Assembly: GCA_039801465.1 (NCBI GenBank)
Contig: JBDRUT010000005.1
Location: 33,758-97,757, forward strand
DNA from: JAOABV01 sp039801465
Lineage (GTDB): Bacteria > Hydrothermota > Tepidihabitantia > Tepidihabitantales > CAIPLT01
Direction: 5' to 3'
Length of the DNA stretch: 64,000 nt
In this document: positions 36,239-45,483 of the stretch, in pieces
Position numbering within the stretch: position 1 is the first letter of the stretch
Layout of the letters: every line of letters begins with the position of its first letter
Notes under the pieces: generated by a model
Seen by the model: only the letters and a program-made list of their open reading frames with translations
Databases searched by the model: none
Told to the model about the DNA's origin: nothing
Translations under genes and position numbers: made by a program

Positions 36239-37291
36239 ATGCCAAGCAAGATAAAAGAAAACGAAATCAAATTAAGTCTTGGAATTGTTGGTGCTACTGG
36301 TTTGGTTGGCGAAAAACTGATTCGAGTTTTAGAACAGAGGAATTTTCCTATAAAGACTCTTTCTCTTTTCTCATCGGAAAAGAGTAAAGGTATAAAGATT
36401 AGATTTCGTTGTGAAGAAATTGAAGTCCAACCGTTATCAAAATATGGTTTTAAGAATCTTGACCTTGTCTTTTTTGCTTTAGAAGAAAGTTTAGCCAAAG
36501 AATGGATTCCAATCGCTCGAAAAGAATGTTTAGTAATTGATAAATCATCAGCATTTCGTCTTGATGACGATGTGCCGTTGATTGTGCCGGAAGTAAACTC
36601 AGAAAAAATTAAAGACCACAAAAATCTTATTGCCAATCCAAATTGCACTACAATTCCTTTGGTTATCGTTTTAGCACCTTTACATAAAGCATTTGGACTA
36701 AAAAGAGTCATTGTTTCAACTTATCAATCAGTAAGCGGGGCTGGTAAAGATGCTTTAAATGAGTTTTTATATGAGACTGAAGTTTTAGCAGTTGGTGAAT
36801 GTATTACCAAAGATGCTGACAGCATATTTTCTGCACCAATTGTTAGTAATGTAATTCCCCATATCGGTACTTTTGACAAACAAGGTTATTCGGCAGAAGA
36901 GAAAAAGGTTATTCAAGAAACGAGAAAAATTCTTGAATTACCTGACCTGGCGATTAGTGCAACTTGTGTGCGCGTGCCAGTAAAAATTGGTCACAGCGAA
37001 TCAGTTAATATTGAATTGGAAGAAGAAGTCGAGCCTGATAAAGTAATTAAAATCTTAAAATCCACACCAGGCATAAAGGTGTTTGAAGAGGATAAATATC
37101 CGATGCCGATTGATGTTGAAGATAAAGATGAGGTGTATGTTGGCAGAATCAGAAAAGATACTGCTTTTGAAAATGGTATTGCATTATGGCTGACTTGTGA
37201 TAATTTACGCAAAGGCGCAGCAACTAATGCAGTCCAAATCGCTGAGGAATTATTAAAGATGTTCGCTTTAACTAAGGAGGCGAATGGTTAA
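36239..37291 (+). CDS. asd: Aspartate-semialdehyde dehydrogenase
   Basis: Asd reduces aspartyl phosphate to the semialdehyde for lysine/diaminopimelate, threonine and methionine synthesis. The 350-residue protein has the NADP-binding GIVGATGLVGEKLIRVLEQ at the start, the catalytic Cys in NPNCTTIPLVI, and SVSGAGKDALNE. The start is the ATG at 36239, immediately downstream of the promoter. Its end overlaps the M1 peptidase gene by eight bases, placing a strong AAGGAGG for that gene inside asd. Confidence 0.94.
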   Translation: MPSKIKENEIKLSLGIVGATGLVGEKLIRVLEQRNFPIKTLSLFSSEKSKGIKIRFRCEEIEVQPLSKYGFKNLDLVFFALEESLAKEWIPIARKECLVIDKSSAFRLDDDVPLIVPEVNSEKIKDHKNLIANPNCTTIPLVIVLAPLHKAFGLKRVIVSTYQSVSGAGKDALNEFLYETEVLAVGECITKDADSIFSAPIVSNVIPHIGTFDKQGYSAEEKKVIQETRKILELPDLAISATCVRVPVKIGHSESVNIELEEEVEPDKVIKILKSTPGIKVFEEDKYPMPIDVEDKDEVYVGRIRKDTAFENGIALWLTCDNLRKGAATNAVQIAEELLKMFALTKEANG

Positions 37292-39293
37292 ATACATTTT
37301 AGTTTTGGGTTGTTTTTTTAATTTGGTCTTTTCTTATATTCCTGATACAACCAAGAAATTTAATTTTTATCATCATAAATTTACTTTATCTCCGGTTCAA
37401 TCTAATGATATCAGGGCGGAGTCAACGCATAGTTATGATGTTCGGCATTATCAACTTAATTTAAGTCTGCCAATGACATCGGGTGCTTATGATGGCCATG
37501 AAGTAATAAAAATCGTTCCCCGAGAGCATAATTTTGACACCTTTAACCTTCATTTTGTCAATTTGGTTTGTGATTCAGTAAAACGCGCAGGAACGCACCT
37601 ATTATTTTTATCTGATAATGGTCGATTAAAAATTACTTTAGACCGTCCTTTTAGTATTGGAGAAACTTGCAAAATTGATATTTTTTATCGCCGTCTATCC
37701 GGCACGGCTAATCGGGGATTTTATTTCTATCCCAATTCCCAAACCGGTTACCACAATCTCGCTTATACCACCTATTCGCCTTATGACGCCCGATACTGGT
37801 TTGCTTGTTTTGATGAATTGTGGGATAAAGCCGAAGAAGGCTGTGAGATTAATGTCACGGTTCCGGATTCTTTTACAGTTTGTTCTAATGGTTTATTAGA
37901 TAGCGTAAAAACTGCTAATGGATATAAGACATTTTACTGGCGACATTGCTATCCGATTGCAACTTATCTTATGACATTCACTGCAACCATTTATGCACAT
38001 TGGAGCCACTGGTATCATTCCAATCCAACCGAATCAATCGAAATTAAATATTATATTTGGCGCAATGATTCTGGACTTTCTGTAACCGCATTTCAAAATG
38101 TTCTTGATATGATGAATTTTTATGTTGGATTGTATGGACAGTATCCATTTGAAAAATATGGTATGAATGCAGTCTATCCATTTATGTGGGGTGGAATGGA
38201 AAATCAGACAATGACAATGATTCACCGTAACTGGTTAATTGGCAATGATGATGGCATTGCTCATGAACTTTCCCATATGTGGTTTGGTGATAAGGTTACT
38301 TGTTTTGGTTGGCAGCATGTTTGGCTGAATGAAGGTTTTGCTACTTACTGCGATGCTCTTTATATGAAACATCTTTTAGGTCAAGCATCATTTATCAGTC
38401 TTATGAATCAACGTGCAAATAGTTATTTTAATGAAGATAATACCATACGCTTTCCACTTTATAATCCACCATTTAATTATATTTTCTCTTGGGGACATGA
38501 ATATTGTAAAGGTTCTTGGATTCTTCATATGTTAAGATATTTAGAGGGTGATACTACAGACATGCCGGGTATCTTTTTCCAAGCAATGCGGGTCTATCTT
38601 GATTCTTTTGCATATAAGAATGCTACAACTGATGATTACAAAAGAATTCACGAGCAAGTTACTGGTCTTGATTTAGATTGGTTCTTTTCCGAATGGATTT
38701 ATCAAGCCGGTTATCCAAAATACTATTACAGTTGGCAGATTGTGCCAACCTCAATTCCTGAAGTATATTTTGTAATCGTCCAGATTAACCAGAATAATGG
38801 TTCAAATGCACCGGCTATTTTTCATATGCCTTTGCAAATCAGATTTACCGGAACAAATTTAGATACAACTATAACTATTCCTGTAACTTCAAATCCCCAA
38901 GTTGATACTTTTGAGTTTGCCTTTAACCGTCTTCCTTCATCTGTTACCCTTGACCCGAATAACTGGATTCTGAAAAGAACTTATTTAGTAGGAGTAGATG
39001 AGATAGTTGAAAATAATATTCCGAATAGAATATATAAAATTTATCCTAATCCCAGCAGAAGTCAAATAAAGATTGATTATAATTGTTCTCAGAATGGCAA
39101 GATTGATATCTCAATTTATAATTATGCGGGTCAGATAGTAAAAAAGATTATTCCGAGTAGAGTTTCTGAACAAAAATATTTCATATGGGATGGTTCGGAT
39201 AATAATGGTAGAAAACTCGCTCCAGGAGTTTATTTTGTTACCCTTACTGGTTTTAATATAAATTATACTGAGAAAATCGTTTTGCTCCCATAG
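37284..39293 (+). CDS. Secreted M1-family aminopeptidase with C-terminal sorting module
   Basis: A 669-residue zinc metallopeptidase. After a signal peptide (about 1-18) come the N-terminal beta domain, the substrate-binding GGMENQTM (GAMEN-like), and the zinc motif H327-E-L-S-H331 with the third ligand E350 in WLNEGF. Tyr-containing catalytic parts follow. The final 80 or so residues form the T9SS/FlgD-type module: IYPNPSRSQIKIDYN, SIYNYAGQIVKK, LAPGVYFVTLTG. It should trim exported peptides at the cell surface. Translation is coupled to asd. The last 17 codons are repeated just downstream. Confidence 0.92.
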   Translation: MVKYILVLGCFFNLVFSYIPDTTKKFNFYHHKFTLSPVQSNDIRAESTHSYDVRHYQLNLSLPMTSGAYDGHEVIKIVPREHNFDTFNLHFVNLVCDSVKRAGTHLLFLSDNGRLKITLDRPFSIGETCKIDIFYRRLSGTANRGFYFYPNSQTGYHNLAYTTYSPYDARYWFACFDELWDKAEEGCEINVTVPDSFTVCSNGLLDSVKTANGYKTFYWRHCYPIATYLMTFTATIYAHWSHWYHSNPTESIEIKYYIWRNDSGLSVTAFQNVLDMMNFYVGLYGQYPFEKYGMNAVYPFMWGGMENQTMTMIHRNWLIGNDDGIAHELSHMWFGDKVTCFGWQHVWLNEGFATYCDALYMKHLLGQASFISLMNQRANSYFNEDNTIRFPLYNPPFNYIFSWGHEYCKGSWILHMLRYLEGDTTDMPGIFFQAMRVYLDSFAYKNATTDDYKRIHEQVTGLDLDWFFSEWIYQAGYPKYYYSWQIVPTSIPEVYFVIVQINQNNGSNAPAIFHMPLQIRFTGTNLDTTITIPVTSNPQVDTFEFAFNRLPSSVTLDPNNWILKRTYLVGVDEIVENNIPNRIYKIYPNPSRSQIKIDYNCSQNGKIDISIYNYAGQIVKKIIPSRVSEQKYFIWDGSDNNGRKLAPGVYFVTLTGFNINYTEKIVLLP

Positions 39294-39349
39294 AATTACT
39301 GGTCTCAATATATGCTATCCCGAGAAATCATTTTATTTCCATTTGAATT
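39246..39349 (+). repeat. Tandem copy of the 3' end of the M1 peptidase gene
   Basis: Two abutting 52-base units (39246-39297 and 39298-39349), about three quarters identical. The second keeps codons related to the gene's end with one base lost after GAGAA, so it now decays out of frame. Confidence 0.85.
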
Positions 39350-39356
39350 GGCCGTC

Positions 39357-39480
39357 CCATTAATAAGATATGTTTAATGTTATAATTTTAGACTCAATAT
39401 CTTATTAAAGAAATTTGCTAATGCAAATGACAACGACCATTAATAAGATAAGATATGTTTAATGTTATAATTTTAGGTCT
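39357..39480 (+). repeat. Duplicated start region of the MFS gene
   Basis: A 40-base stretch CCATTAATAAGATATGTTTA... occurs at 39357-39395 and again at 39437-39480, offset 85 bases at the ATG; the second copy has five extra bases (AAGAT). The first copy's ATG at 39370 opens only a 12-codon frame. Confidence 0.85.
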
Positions 39481-40585
39481 CGCCAGTCTTTTGACCGACA
39501 TTTCAACAGAAATGGTTTATCCAATTATTCCATTTTTTCTTACAAGTCTTGGTGCCGGTCCGGCAGTTTTAGGATTAATTGAGGGTATCGCAGAAAGTCT
39601 TGCCAGTCTGTTAAAAGTATTTTCTGGATATTTTTCGGATAAGCTCAGAAAACGAAAACCACTGGCTATTTTGGGTTATAGTTCATCTGCAATTGGTAAA
39701 TTGTTTTTATATTTATCAACATCTTGGGGATTAGTATTTTTAGGTCGACTAATCGACCGTTTTGGTAAAGGAATAAGAACTGCACCACGCGATGCTTTGA
39801 TTGCGGACAGCACTGCTCAAGATAAACGTGGCCGCGCTTATGGTTTACATCGGGCAATGGATACATTGGGTGCAGCAATCGGTGTGCTTTTAGCCTATTA
39901 TTTCTTAAAGACAGATGTCACAAATTATTATCAAATTTTCTTATGGTCTTTAATTCCTGCTGCGCTTGGTGTTATGATGCTCTTTTTAGCCCGTGAAAAG
40001 ATTAAATCTTTTTGGCAAGAAAAAGATAAACTCAGATTCCAATGGCGAAGACTTCCTAAGCGATTGAGATTATTCTTAATCTTCATCTTTATTTTCGCCT
40101 TAGGAAATTCATCTAACCAATTTCTGATACTTCGCGCAAAGAATCTTGGATATACCGTAACAATGGTCTTGTTATTATATTTGTTTTATAATATTACTTA
40201 CGGCATGCTCTCTTTTCCTATCGGTCGACTTTCGGATAAAATTGGCAGAAAAAAGATACTGATAATCGGGTATCTGATTTATGGTTTGGTCTATTTGGGA
40301 TTCGCTGTTATAGTTAGCCCTTCTTTGCTATGGTTGTTGTTCGGTATTTACGGGTTTTACAGCGCATTCACTGAAGGAATTGAAAAGGCATTTGTTTCTG
40401 ACATTGCGCAACCAGAATTAAGGGGCACAATAATTGGATTACACTCAACTTTAGTCGGAATTGGTCTATTACCCGCATCATTAATCGCAGGCGCACTTTG
40501 GCAAGCATTTGGCGCTTCCGCACCTTTCTTTTTTGGTGGTGCATTAGGAATTATCTCCGCAGTCGGATTAATTTTTATAATATAG
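39455..40585 (+). CDS. Major facilitator superfamily transporter
   Basis: A 376-residue membrane protein with about 11-12 predicted helices. The MFS loop motif appears between helices 2 and 3 (SGYFSDKLRKRKP) and again in the second half (IGRLSDKIGRKK), with RLIDRFGKGIRTAPRDALIAD typical of a group often annotated as multidrug or sugar-type exporters. The substrate is unknown. No Shine-Dalgarno is obvious; the 5' end is duplicated upstream. It stands alone between the M1 peptidase gene and a long intergenic repeat. Confidence 0.88.
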   Translation: MFNVIILGLASLLTDISTEMVYPIIPFFLTSLGAGPAVLGLIEGIAESLASLLKVFSGYFSDKLRKRKPLAILGYSSSAIGKLFLYLSTSWGLVFLGRLIDRFGKGIRTAPRDALIADSTAQDKRGRAYGLHRAMDTLGAAIGVLLAYYFLKTDVTNYYQIFLWSLIPAALGVMMLFLAREKIKSFWQEKDKLRFQWRRLPKRLRLFLIFIFIFALGNSSNQFLILRAKNLGYTVTMVLLLYLFYNITYGMLSFPIGRLSDKIGRKKILIIGYLIYGLVYLGFAVIVSPSLLWLLFGIYGFYSAFTEGIEKAFVSDIAQPELRGTIIGLHSTLVGIGLLPASLIAGALWQAFGASAPFFFGGALGIISAVGLIFII

Positions 40586-41580
40586 AAAAGAACTTTGGAA
40601 AATAGCACTATAAGCACAGAAGATATTAAAAACAGAAGAGTGGTTCAAAAGTAAAAAGGTTTAAAAGTTCAAGGATAGCAAAGTTCGAAAGTAAAAATAT
40701 ATTATTCTCTTTGAATTTTGGTTTTTCATTTTGACTTTTGAGTTTTGCTTTTTGAATTTATGTGTAATATGACAAAATAGCATTCTATATTTTAGCCACT
40801 GAAGGTCTAAAAGATAAAAGAAATATAATGAGCAATAACCGAAAATTGACTTTTGCCGATTTCTCAAACCGAGAAAATGGCATTGTGATTTGTCATCTGA
40901 TAGGCAATTTCTATGATTTAAACATAGGCGAAATAGGGGGAAAGTTAAGTGTTAACTTGAATGGCTGAACAATAGCCTTAAAATGAGACGGAAATCTTAG
41001 CAAAAACATAAATCTAATAATAAACGACAATTTCGCCATCATAATAGACACAATTTTTAACTTCATAGACCGCTCAGAGAATGATACCCGTTCAGCATCC
41101 ATTCAGCACCCACACCGCATCCAGACACTTTGACTTTTGACTTATCACCTTCGAAACATAAAATATCAAAATACCTATAAATAGTTGATACCTGTTTGCT
41201 CAGTATCTCTATCATTCTTAAAAAACCAAACAAAATTATGCATTTTGCTTTAAATGTCTTGATGCCATTACTAACCAGAGTCATTATCCACAACAAAGCA
41301 AATTTCACACCATTCAGCACATCGCTTTTTAAAAATATAAACCCTTCAACATAACGAAGATTATAATATCTCAAATCGCCCACATGCTGTTTTGTTCAGT
41401 AATTATTAAATTGTCCTATCAACTCTTTCCAAATCACAAGCCGATTAAAGTCTAATATATTGGCAACCATACAAAGATGACAGATTATATTCTTACGCAA
41501 ATTTTTCAGACTGCATTATCGCATTGGTCACAAACATTGCCGACAAAACTTTATTAATACATATACACATATTTGCATAT

Positions 41581-41608
41581 ATTATACTAAAAAATCAAAT
41601 CAAGTCAA
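41581..41608 (-). promoter_or_regulatory. Conserved promoter inside repeat copy A
   Basis: TTGACT (41603-41608), 16-base spacer, TATAAT (41581-41586), reading leftward into the repeat. The same boxes and spacing are kept in copy B. Confidence 0.6.
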
Positions 41609-41674
41609 GCTTTAATTTTAAATGGTTTAAAAAGTGTCGAAGGGACAGAAGACAAAAGAAAATTATATGGTTCA

Positions 41675-41718
41675 TCCGAAACGGATTTTATTTAATAGTT
41701 CGAAAAGTGCTTCGGTCA
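41675..41718 (+). repeat. Short double-palindrome element, copy 1
   Basis: TCCGAAACGGA followed 30 bases on by a degraded form of GACCGCATCGGTC. Related copies lie at 56702-56742 and, inside a gene, at 59489-59532. Confidence 0.6.
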
Positions 41719-41760
41719 ATGTTAAAATTTGACTTTCGTAGGGTTCTAGTAAAATATTTA

Positions 41761-41789
41761 TTGACATATTTAATTTGAAATACTATAAT
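41761..41789 (+). promoter_or_regulatory. Consensus promoter of the 41899 gene
   Basis: TTGACA (41761-41766), 17-base spacer, TATAAT (41784-41789). The sequence resembles the promoter at 42534-42562 (TTGACATATT and AATTATTTTAT shared). Confidence 0.75.
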
Positions 41790-41898
41790 TATTTTATGTA
41801 TAAGGGTTTAATAATTTGTTATAGATTAATCCAATTCGGAAGGAGGTGGTAATTAACAAAAAATGTCTATAAAACTAAATAACTTATTAGGAGGAACA

Positions 41899-42423
41899 AT
41901 GAAAAAAGTGTTTGTTTTATTTGGAACATTAGTCGTAGTTATTGGTCTTTATGCTAAATCACCTTTTGGCATTGAATTGGATGGCAGATATACTATCACT
42001 ACTGAAACTGGTCAACCAGATTACTTTTCTCTGGAAACGAGTGTTTTAATGCATATATATAAAAATTTTTACGCACGAACCGGCTTTCTCAATGTGTCAT
42101 TTTTCTCCGGTAATACATATATCAACTTTGGCACGGGTGTTCCTTTAGGTTCATTCCTAACTCCTAGACCAGGTTTTGATATATTGATGTTTTTTGAGGC
42201 TCCAAAAACAATACCCTTTGCATTATCCGGTTTCAGCTTATCTACGGGTGGAGGTATAAGAGCGATAAATTTTAGATTAGGTGGTGGTGCAGAATTTATA
42301 ATTAAAGAAGAGATGGCAATGCGGCCATTTGTCGAAGTCTTAATAGATATACTAAATACATCAAACGCTTCATCACATACAGAAAATGTTATAACATTAA
42401 AAAGCGGAACAAGAATAAAATAA
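41899..42423 (+). CDS. Probable outer-membrane beta-barrel protein
   Basis: A 174-residue exported protein with signal peptide (about 1-19, KKVFVLFGTLVVVIGLYAKS) and alternating-hydrophobicity strands rich in Gly and aromatic residues, e.g. LSTGGGIRAINFRLGGGAEF, suggesting a small beta-barrel. I recognise no named family. The start is the ATG at 41899 with GGAGG seven bases upstream. An upstream ATG at 41863, in frame and with its own AAGGAGG, would add 12 residues before the signal peptide and is less likely. It is the first of three envelope genes. Confidence 0.7.
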   Translation: MKKVFVLFGTLVVVIGLYAKSPFGIELDGRYTITTETGQPDYFSLETSVLMHIYKNFYARTGFLNVSFFSGNTYINFGTGVPLGSFLTPRPGFDILMFFEAPKTIPFALSGFSLSTGGGIRAINFRLGGGAEFIIKEEMAMRPFVEVLIDILNTSNASSHTENVITLKSGTRIK

Positions 42424-42533
42424 AAACAGCCATAGAAGATTAAAATTACTATAAATAATATTTCCTAAATCTAATAATCTAACTTTTAACTTTAAGTTTT
42501 TATTGGTTACGGTAATAGTTAAATAATCTATTC

Positions 42534-42562
42534 TTGACATATTCTAAATCCTATGTTAAAAT
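42534..42562 (+). promoter_or_regulatory. Promoter of the 42591 lipoprotein gene
   Basis: TTGACA (42534-42539), 17-base spacer, TAAAAT (42557-42562), leader of about 20 bases with GGAGG. Confidence 0.65.
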
Positions 42563-42590
42563 TATTTTATAACAAATATTTGGAGGCATT

Positions 42591-43205
42591 ATGAGAAAAC
42601 GATTGGCTTATTATGTAGTGATAATGATATTAGTATCGGTAATTATTAATATTTCCTGTAACCGCACTTCACCTAATTCCTTAAAAATTATAAGCATTAA
42701 TAATGGTGAAGCAAAAAGAGTTGATATTATTGACCGTTTTGTTGATGATTATGGTGAAGAGCACGAGTTAATTTCAGACCAGCATGTAAGTGTTGAAGTT
42801 GGCTATATTGAAAGAGGCATCGGATTACCGACTTATCCAACAAACTATACTGCCCGAGTTACGGATTATCGCGTAAAATTTAAACGAATCAAAGTCAGAC
42901 CAACTGATAATGACAAATGGTCGCTTCAGGATGTGACCGGGAACACTAATATTGTTATCCCGGCTGACCCGGAACTCCGTAATACAGTGAAAGCCTCCAT
43001 CAAAATTATTCCTTGGCAATGGATTGTGCTTTATCGGGATAGTTTTGGAGAATTTGGGGGAGAAGAAGGCGCTCGTCTCAAGGCAACTATTATCTTAAAT
43101 GGTTATGAGGAATTGACCAATACTCCGCTCTCGGATACCGGTTGGTTGGATATTAATATTGCTGATTATTGGGATGACCCACGCACGATTGGCGGTGTAA
43201 AGTAA
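42591..43205 (+). CDS. Predicted lipoprotein of unknown function
   Basis: A 204-residue protein with a lipoprotein-type signal (hydrophobic segment about 8-22, then NISCNRTS with Cys at about 24). The mature part is mostly beta-strand-like and hydrophilic, with acidic stretches; no family is recognised. TTTGGAGGC precedes the ATG. It lies directly before the OmpA-family gene, so a role in the same envelope assembly is likely but unproven. Confidence 0.65.
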   Translation: MRKRLAYYVVIMILVSVIINISCNRTSPNSLKIISINNGEAKRVDIIDRFVDDYGEEHELISDQHVSVEVGYIERGIGLPTYPTNYTARVTDYRVKFKRIKVRPTDNDKWSLQDVTGNTNIVIPADPELRNTVKASIKIIPWQWIVLYRDSFGEFGGEEGARLKATIILNGYEELTNTPLSDTGWLDINIADYWDDPRTIGGVK

Positions 43206-43250
43206 GAGTTATTTAACTGAAATAATTTTATTAGATTTTTGGGGAGTGCT

Positions 43251-45410
43251 TTGAAAAAAGTTCTGCTATGTGGTATATTGTTATTTGTTGGCTTTAGTCA
43301 ATCCGCACCATGCATATGGGGTGGTCGGGGACTTTTCAAAGTGGAAGATGCAATAACAGAGCAGACCGGCTTATTATCGCTTTCGTCTTATCTTTTTACG
43401 CATAAGAGTTCAAGTGAAACAATTTTTGGAGATTTGTTTATTCCAACAATAACCTATGACTTAGCGAGTTTTCTGCAAATATTTTTTAGTTCCGAGCAGA
43501 TTGTAAAGAGTGATGTAGTATTTCCACAAATACGGCAAAGTAAGTTCAAAGGTTTTACCCGCGATATCATTGTTGGCAGTAAATTAGGAATTGATTTAAT
43601 TCCGGTATTCAAAATTGGTGCTAGGGCATCTTATGCTTGGCTTTTAAATAATATGTTAGGTTCAGTCATAGAAAAATCAGATGAATTAAATTGGATTGGA
43701 TTAGTCTCTCTACGCTTTAGTGAAGTTTATACGCCTCTACCTAATATCATTTTCAACTATGGGGAAGATAAAAATTTAAGAAATTATCGAGCCGGCATTG
43801 AGATTGGTAGCGGTAGTGCAATCTTTGTTGAGGCAGTTAGTCATACACCAAAGACAACAAAAATTTTCCAAAATTTTCTTGATAATTTGACAATTACCCC
43901 TGGCATTCGACTAAAAATCGGATCTAATTCTTATCTGTCTTCAGGATTATTGATTGATGTAAAAAATCGACCGGATTTTCCTGACTACACAGTAATTTTA
44001 GGGTTGAGCATTGGTAGTAAAATATTAGCACCAACGGCTCCTAATTACGGAACATTAACCGGCACAGTTACTAATATGAAAACTGGAGAACCATTATCCG
44101 CTCAAATCAGTTTTCCCGATTATCCTAAAATTAAACCGGTACAAAGTTTTAGTCAAACCGGTGTGTTTAAAGTCGAGAAATTACCTGCCAAAGTTATTTA
44201 TGTGGAAGTTAATTGTAAAGGCTATCAAAAACAGATAGTTCCGGTGACGATTGAACCTAATAAAGTAGTAGCGTATGATTTTCGATTAAAACCATTAATT
44301 AGTTACGGCGTGGTTGCGGGTAGTGTTTATGATGCATCTTCGAAAAGACCTTTATCCGCTGAAATTTCTCTTCTGACACCAGAATTTTTTCCAATAGTCT
44401 CGGATTCATCGACCGGTGCTTTTCGCATTGATAAAGTACCTACTGGCATTACCACGCTTCAAGTGAAAAAAGATGGTTATTTTCCTAAAGAACTTACGAT
44501 TTTAGTTGAAGAAGATAAGATTAATTATTTAGATATTGCGCTGGTCTCGTCAGTTTCTTTAGGCATACTTACAGGAAAAATTAGTGACAAGATCACACAA
44601 CAACCGTTATTAGCCGAGATAACTTTTTCGCCAGAGATCGTCAGCACAGTGAAATCGGATAGTTTGACTGGAATTTATCGGGTTGATTTACCAGTAGGAA
44701 CTTATACAATTGCGGTCAATGCCGAAGGATATATCCCAACAACTAAGGTTGCCTTAATCGAAAACAACAAACTAACCGAACTTAATTTTCAATTAATGCC
44801 AAAGACTCATCGGACGATATTCACAGGTAAAATCACTGATAAAAAGACCAGTAATGGTCTTAAAGCAACGATTTCTTTTTTGAATACCGACCTTCCTCCG
44901 ATAACCACGGATTCTATTTCTGGTATTTTCTATGCTGAGATTCCAATTGGTGCTTATCTCATTGAAGTAAAGTGTGAAGACTATGTTTCGCAAAACGCAG
45001 TGTTGGTTTTAGAAAAAGAAAAACCTTTAGAAAGAAATTTTGAGTTAGTAAAAAAAGGTATGGCAATAACATTAAAAGGTATCTATTTTGAGTTAAACAA
45101 AGCAACAATCAAACCAGAATCTTATCCGGCATTACAAGAAGCAGCAAGGATATTGATTGATAATCCCAATATAAAAGTAGAAATCCAAGGGCATACCGAT
45201 AATATTGGCTCAGAGAAATATAATCAGGACTTATCAGAAAAACGTGCTTATGCGGTTATGAACTATTTAGTAAAAAATCATGGCATTTCTCCAGACCGAT
45301 TAGTTGCTAAGGGGTATGGTTCAGCAAAGCCGATCGCAGATAATACCACAGAACAAGGCAGAGCGCTTAATCGCCGAGTTGAATTTGTTATCTTAAGCGA
45401 AGAAAAGTAG
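43251..45410 (+). CDS. OmpA-family outer membrane protein with four regulatory-like beta domains
   Basis: About 719 residues. A signal peptide (KKVLLCGILLFVGFSQSAP) is followed by a membrane-barrel-like region (about 25-270), four carboxypeptidase-regulatory-like domains each opening GxLTGxVxDxxTxxPLxAxIxF (about 272-590), and a C-terminal OmpA domain (about 600-719) that binds peptidoglycan: IYFELNKATIKPES, IQGHTDNIGSEKYNQDLSEK and GRALNRRVEF. The start is taken as the TTG at 43251 with GGGGAG upstream, since it gives the best signal peptide. It likely ties the outer membrane to the wall. Confidence 0.88.
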   Translation: MKKVLLCGILLFVGFSQSAPCIWGGRGLFKVEDAITEQTGLLSLSSYLFTHKSSSETIFGDLFIPTITYDLASFLQIFFSSEQIVKSDVVFPQIRQSKFKGFTRDIIVGSKLGIDLIPVFKIGARASYAWLLNNMLGSVIEKSDELNWIGLVSLRFSEVYTPLPNIIFNYGEDKNLRNYRAGIEIGSGSAIFVEAVSHTPKTTKIFQNFLDNLTITPGIRLKIGSNSYLSSGLLIDVKNRPDFPDYTVILGLSIGSKILAPTAPNYGTLTGTVTNMKTGEPLSAQISFPDYPKIKPVQSFSQTGVFKVEKLPAKVIYVEVNCKGYQKQIVPVTIEPNKVVAYDFRLKPLISYGVVAGSVYDASSKRPLSAEISLLTPEFFPIVSDSSTGAFRIDKVPTGITTLQVKKDGYFPKELTILVEEDKINYLDIALVSSVSLGILTGKISDKITQQPLLAEITFSPEIVSTVKSDSLTGIYRVDLPVGTYTIAVNAEGYIPTTKVALIENNKLTELNFQLMPKTHRTIFTGKITDKKTSNGLKATISFLNTDLPPITTDSISGIFYAEIPIGAYLIEVKCEDYVSQNAVLVLEKEKPLERNFELVKKGMAITLKGIYFELNKATIKPESYPALQEAARILIDNPNIKVEIQGHTDNIGSEKYNQDLSEKRAYAVMNYLVKNHGISPDRLVAKGYGSAKPIADNTTEQGRALNRRVEFVILSEEK

Positions 45411-45483
45411 TTATTATTGGGAAACCTTATCCTTTATTTAATAAATAAAGAGAGAACAGGGACCAAGGGCTTAAAATATAATT

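Larger units (their letters stand above)
40652..41750 (-). repeat. Dispersed 1.1-kb intergenic repeat, copy A
   Basis: Strongly similar to 55676-56780, same orientation, with scattered substitutions and indels that do not respect a reading frame. On the minus strand both copies start with the same promoter (TTGACT-16-TATAAT) and share long blocks, for example around 40870-40960 and 41180-41330. Could be a decayed mobile element or a long non-coding RNA gene. No terminal inverted repeats or target duplications were recognised. Confidence 0.85.
40586..41898. other. 1.3-kb intergenic region holding dispersed repeat copy A
   Basis: No reliable gene. Short frames on the minus strand are interrupted in the other repeat copy. 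Most of the region is repeat copy A (separate entry), followed by the promoter of the next gene. Confidence 0.6.

Noticed and set aside
36187..36711. 174-codon frame antisense to asd
   Set aside because: Lies opposite a clear asd gene, has no ribosome binding site and no family resemblance; a shadow of codon bias.
41063..41383. 106-codon frame in repeat copy A as a real gene
   Set aside because: The equivalent region of copy B has several stops and frameshifts, and the peptide resembles nothing known.
40652..41750. Intact insertion sequence
   Set aside because: No transposase frame, no terminal inverted repeats and no target duplication were recognisable in either copy.
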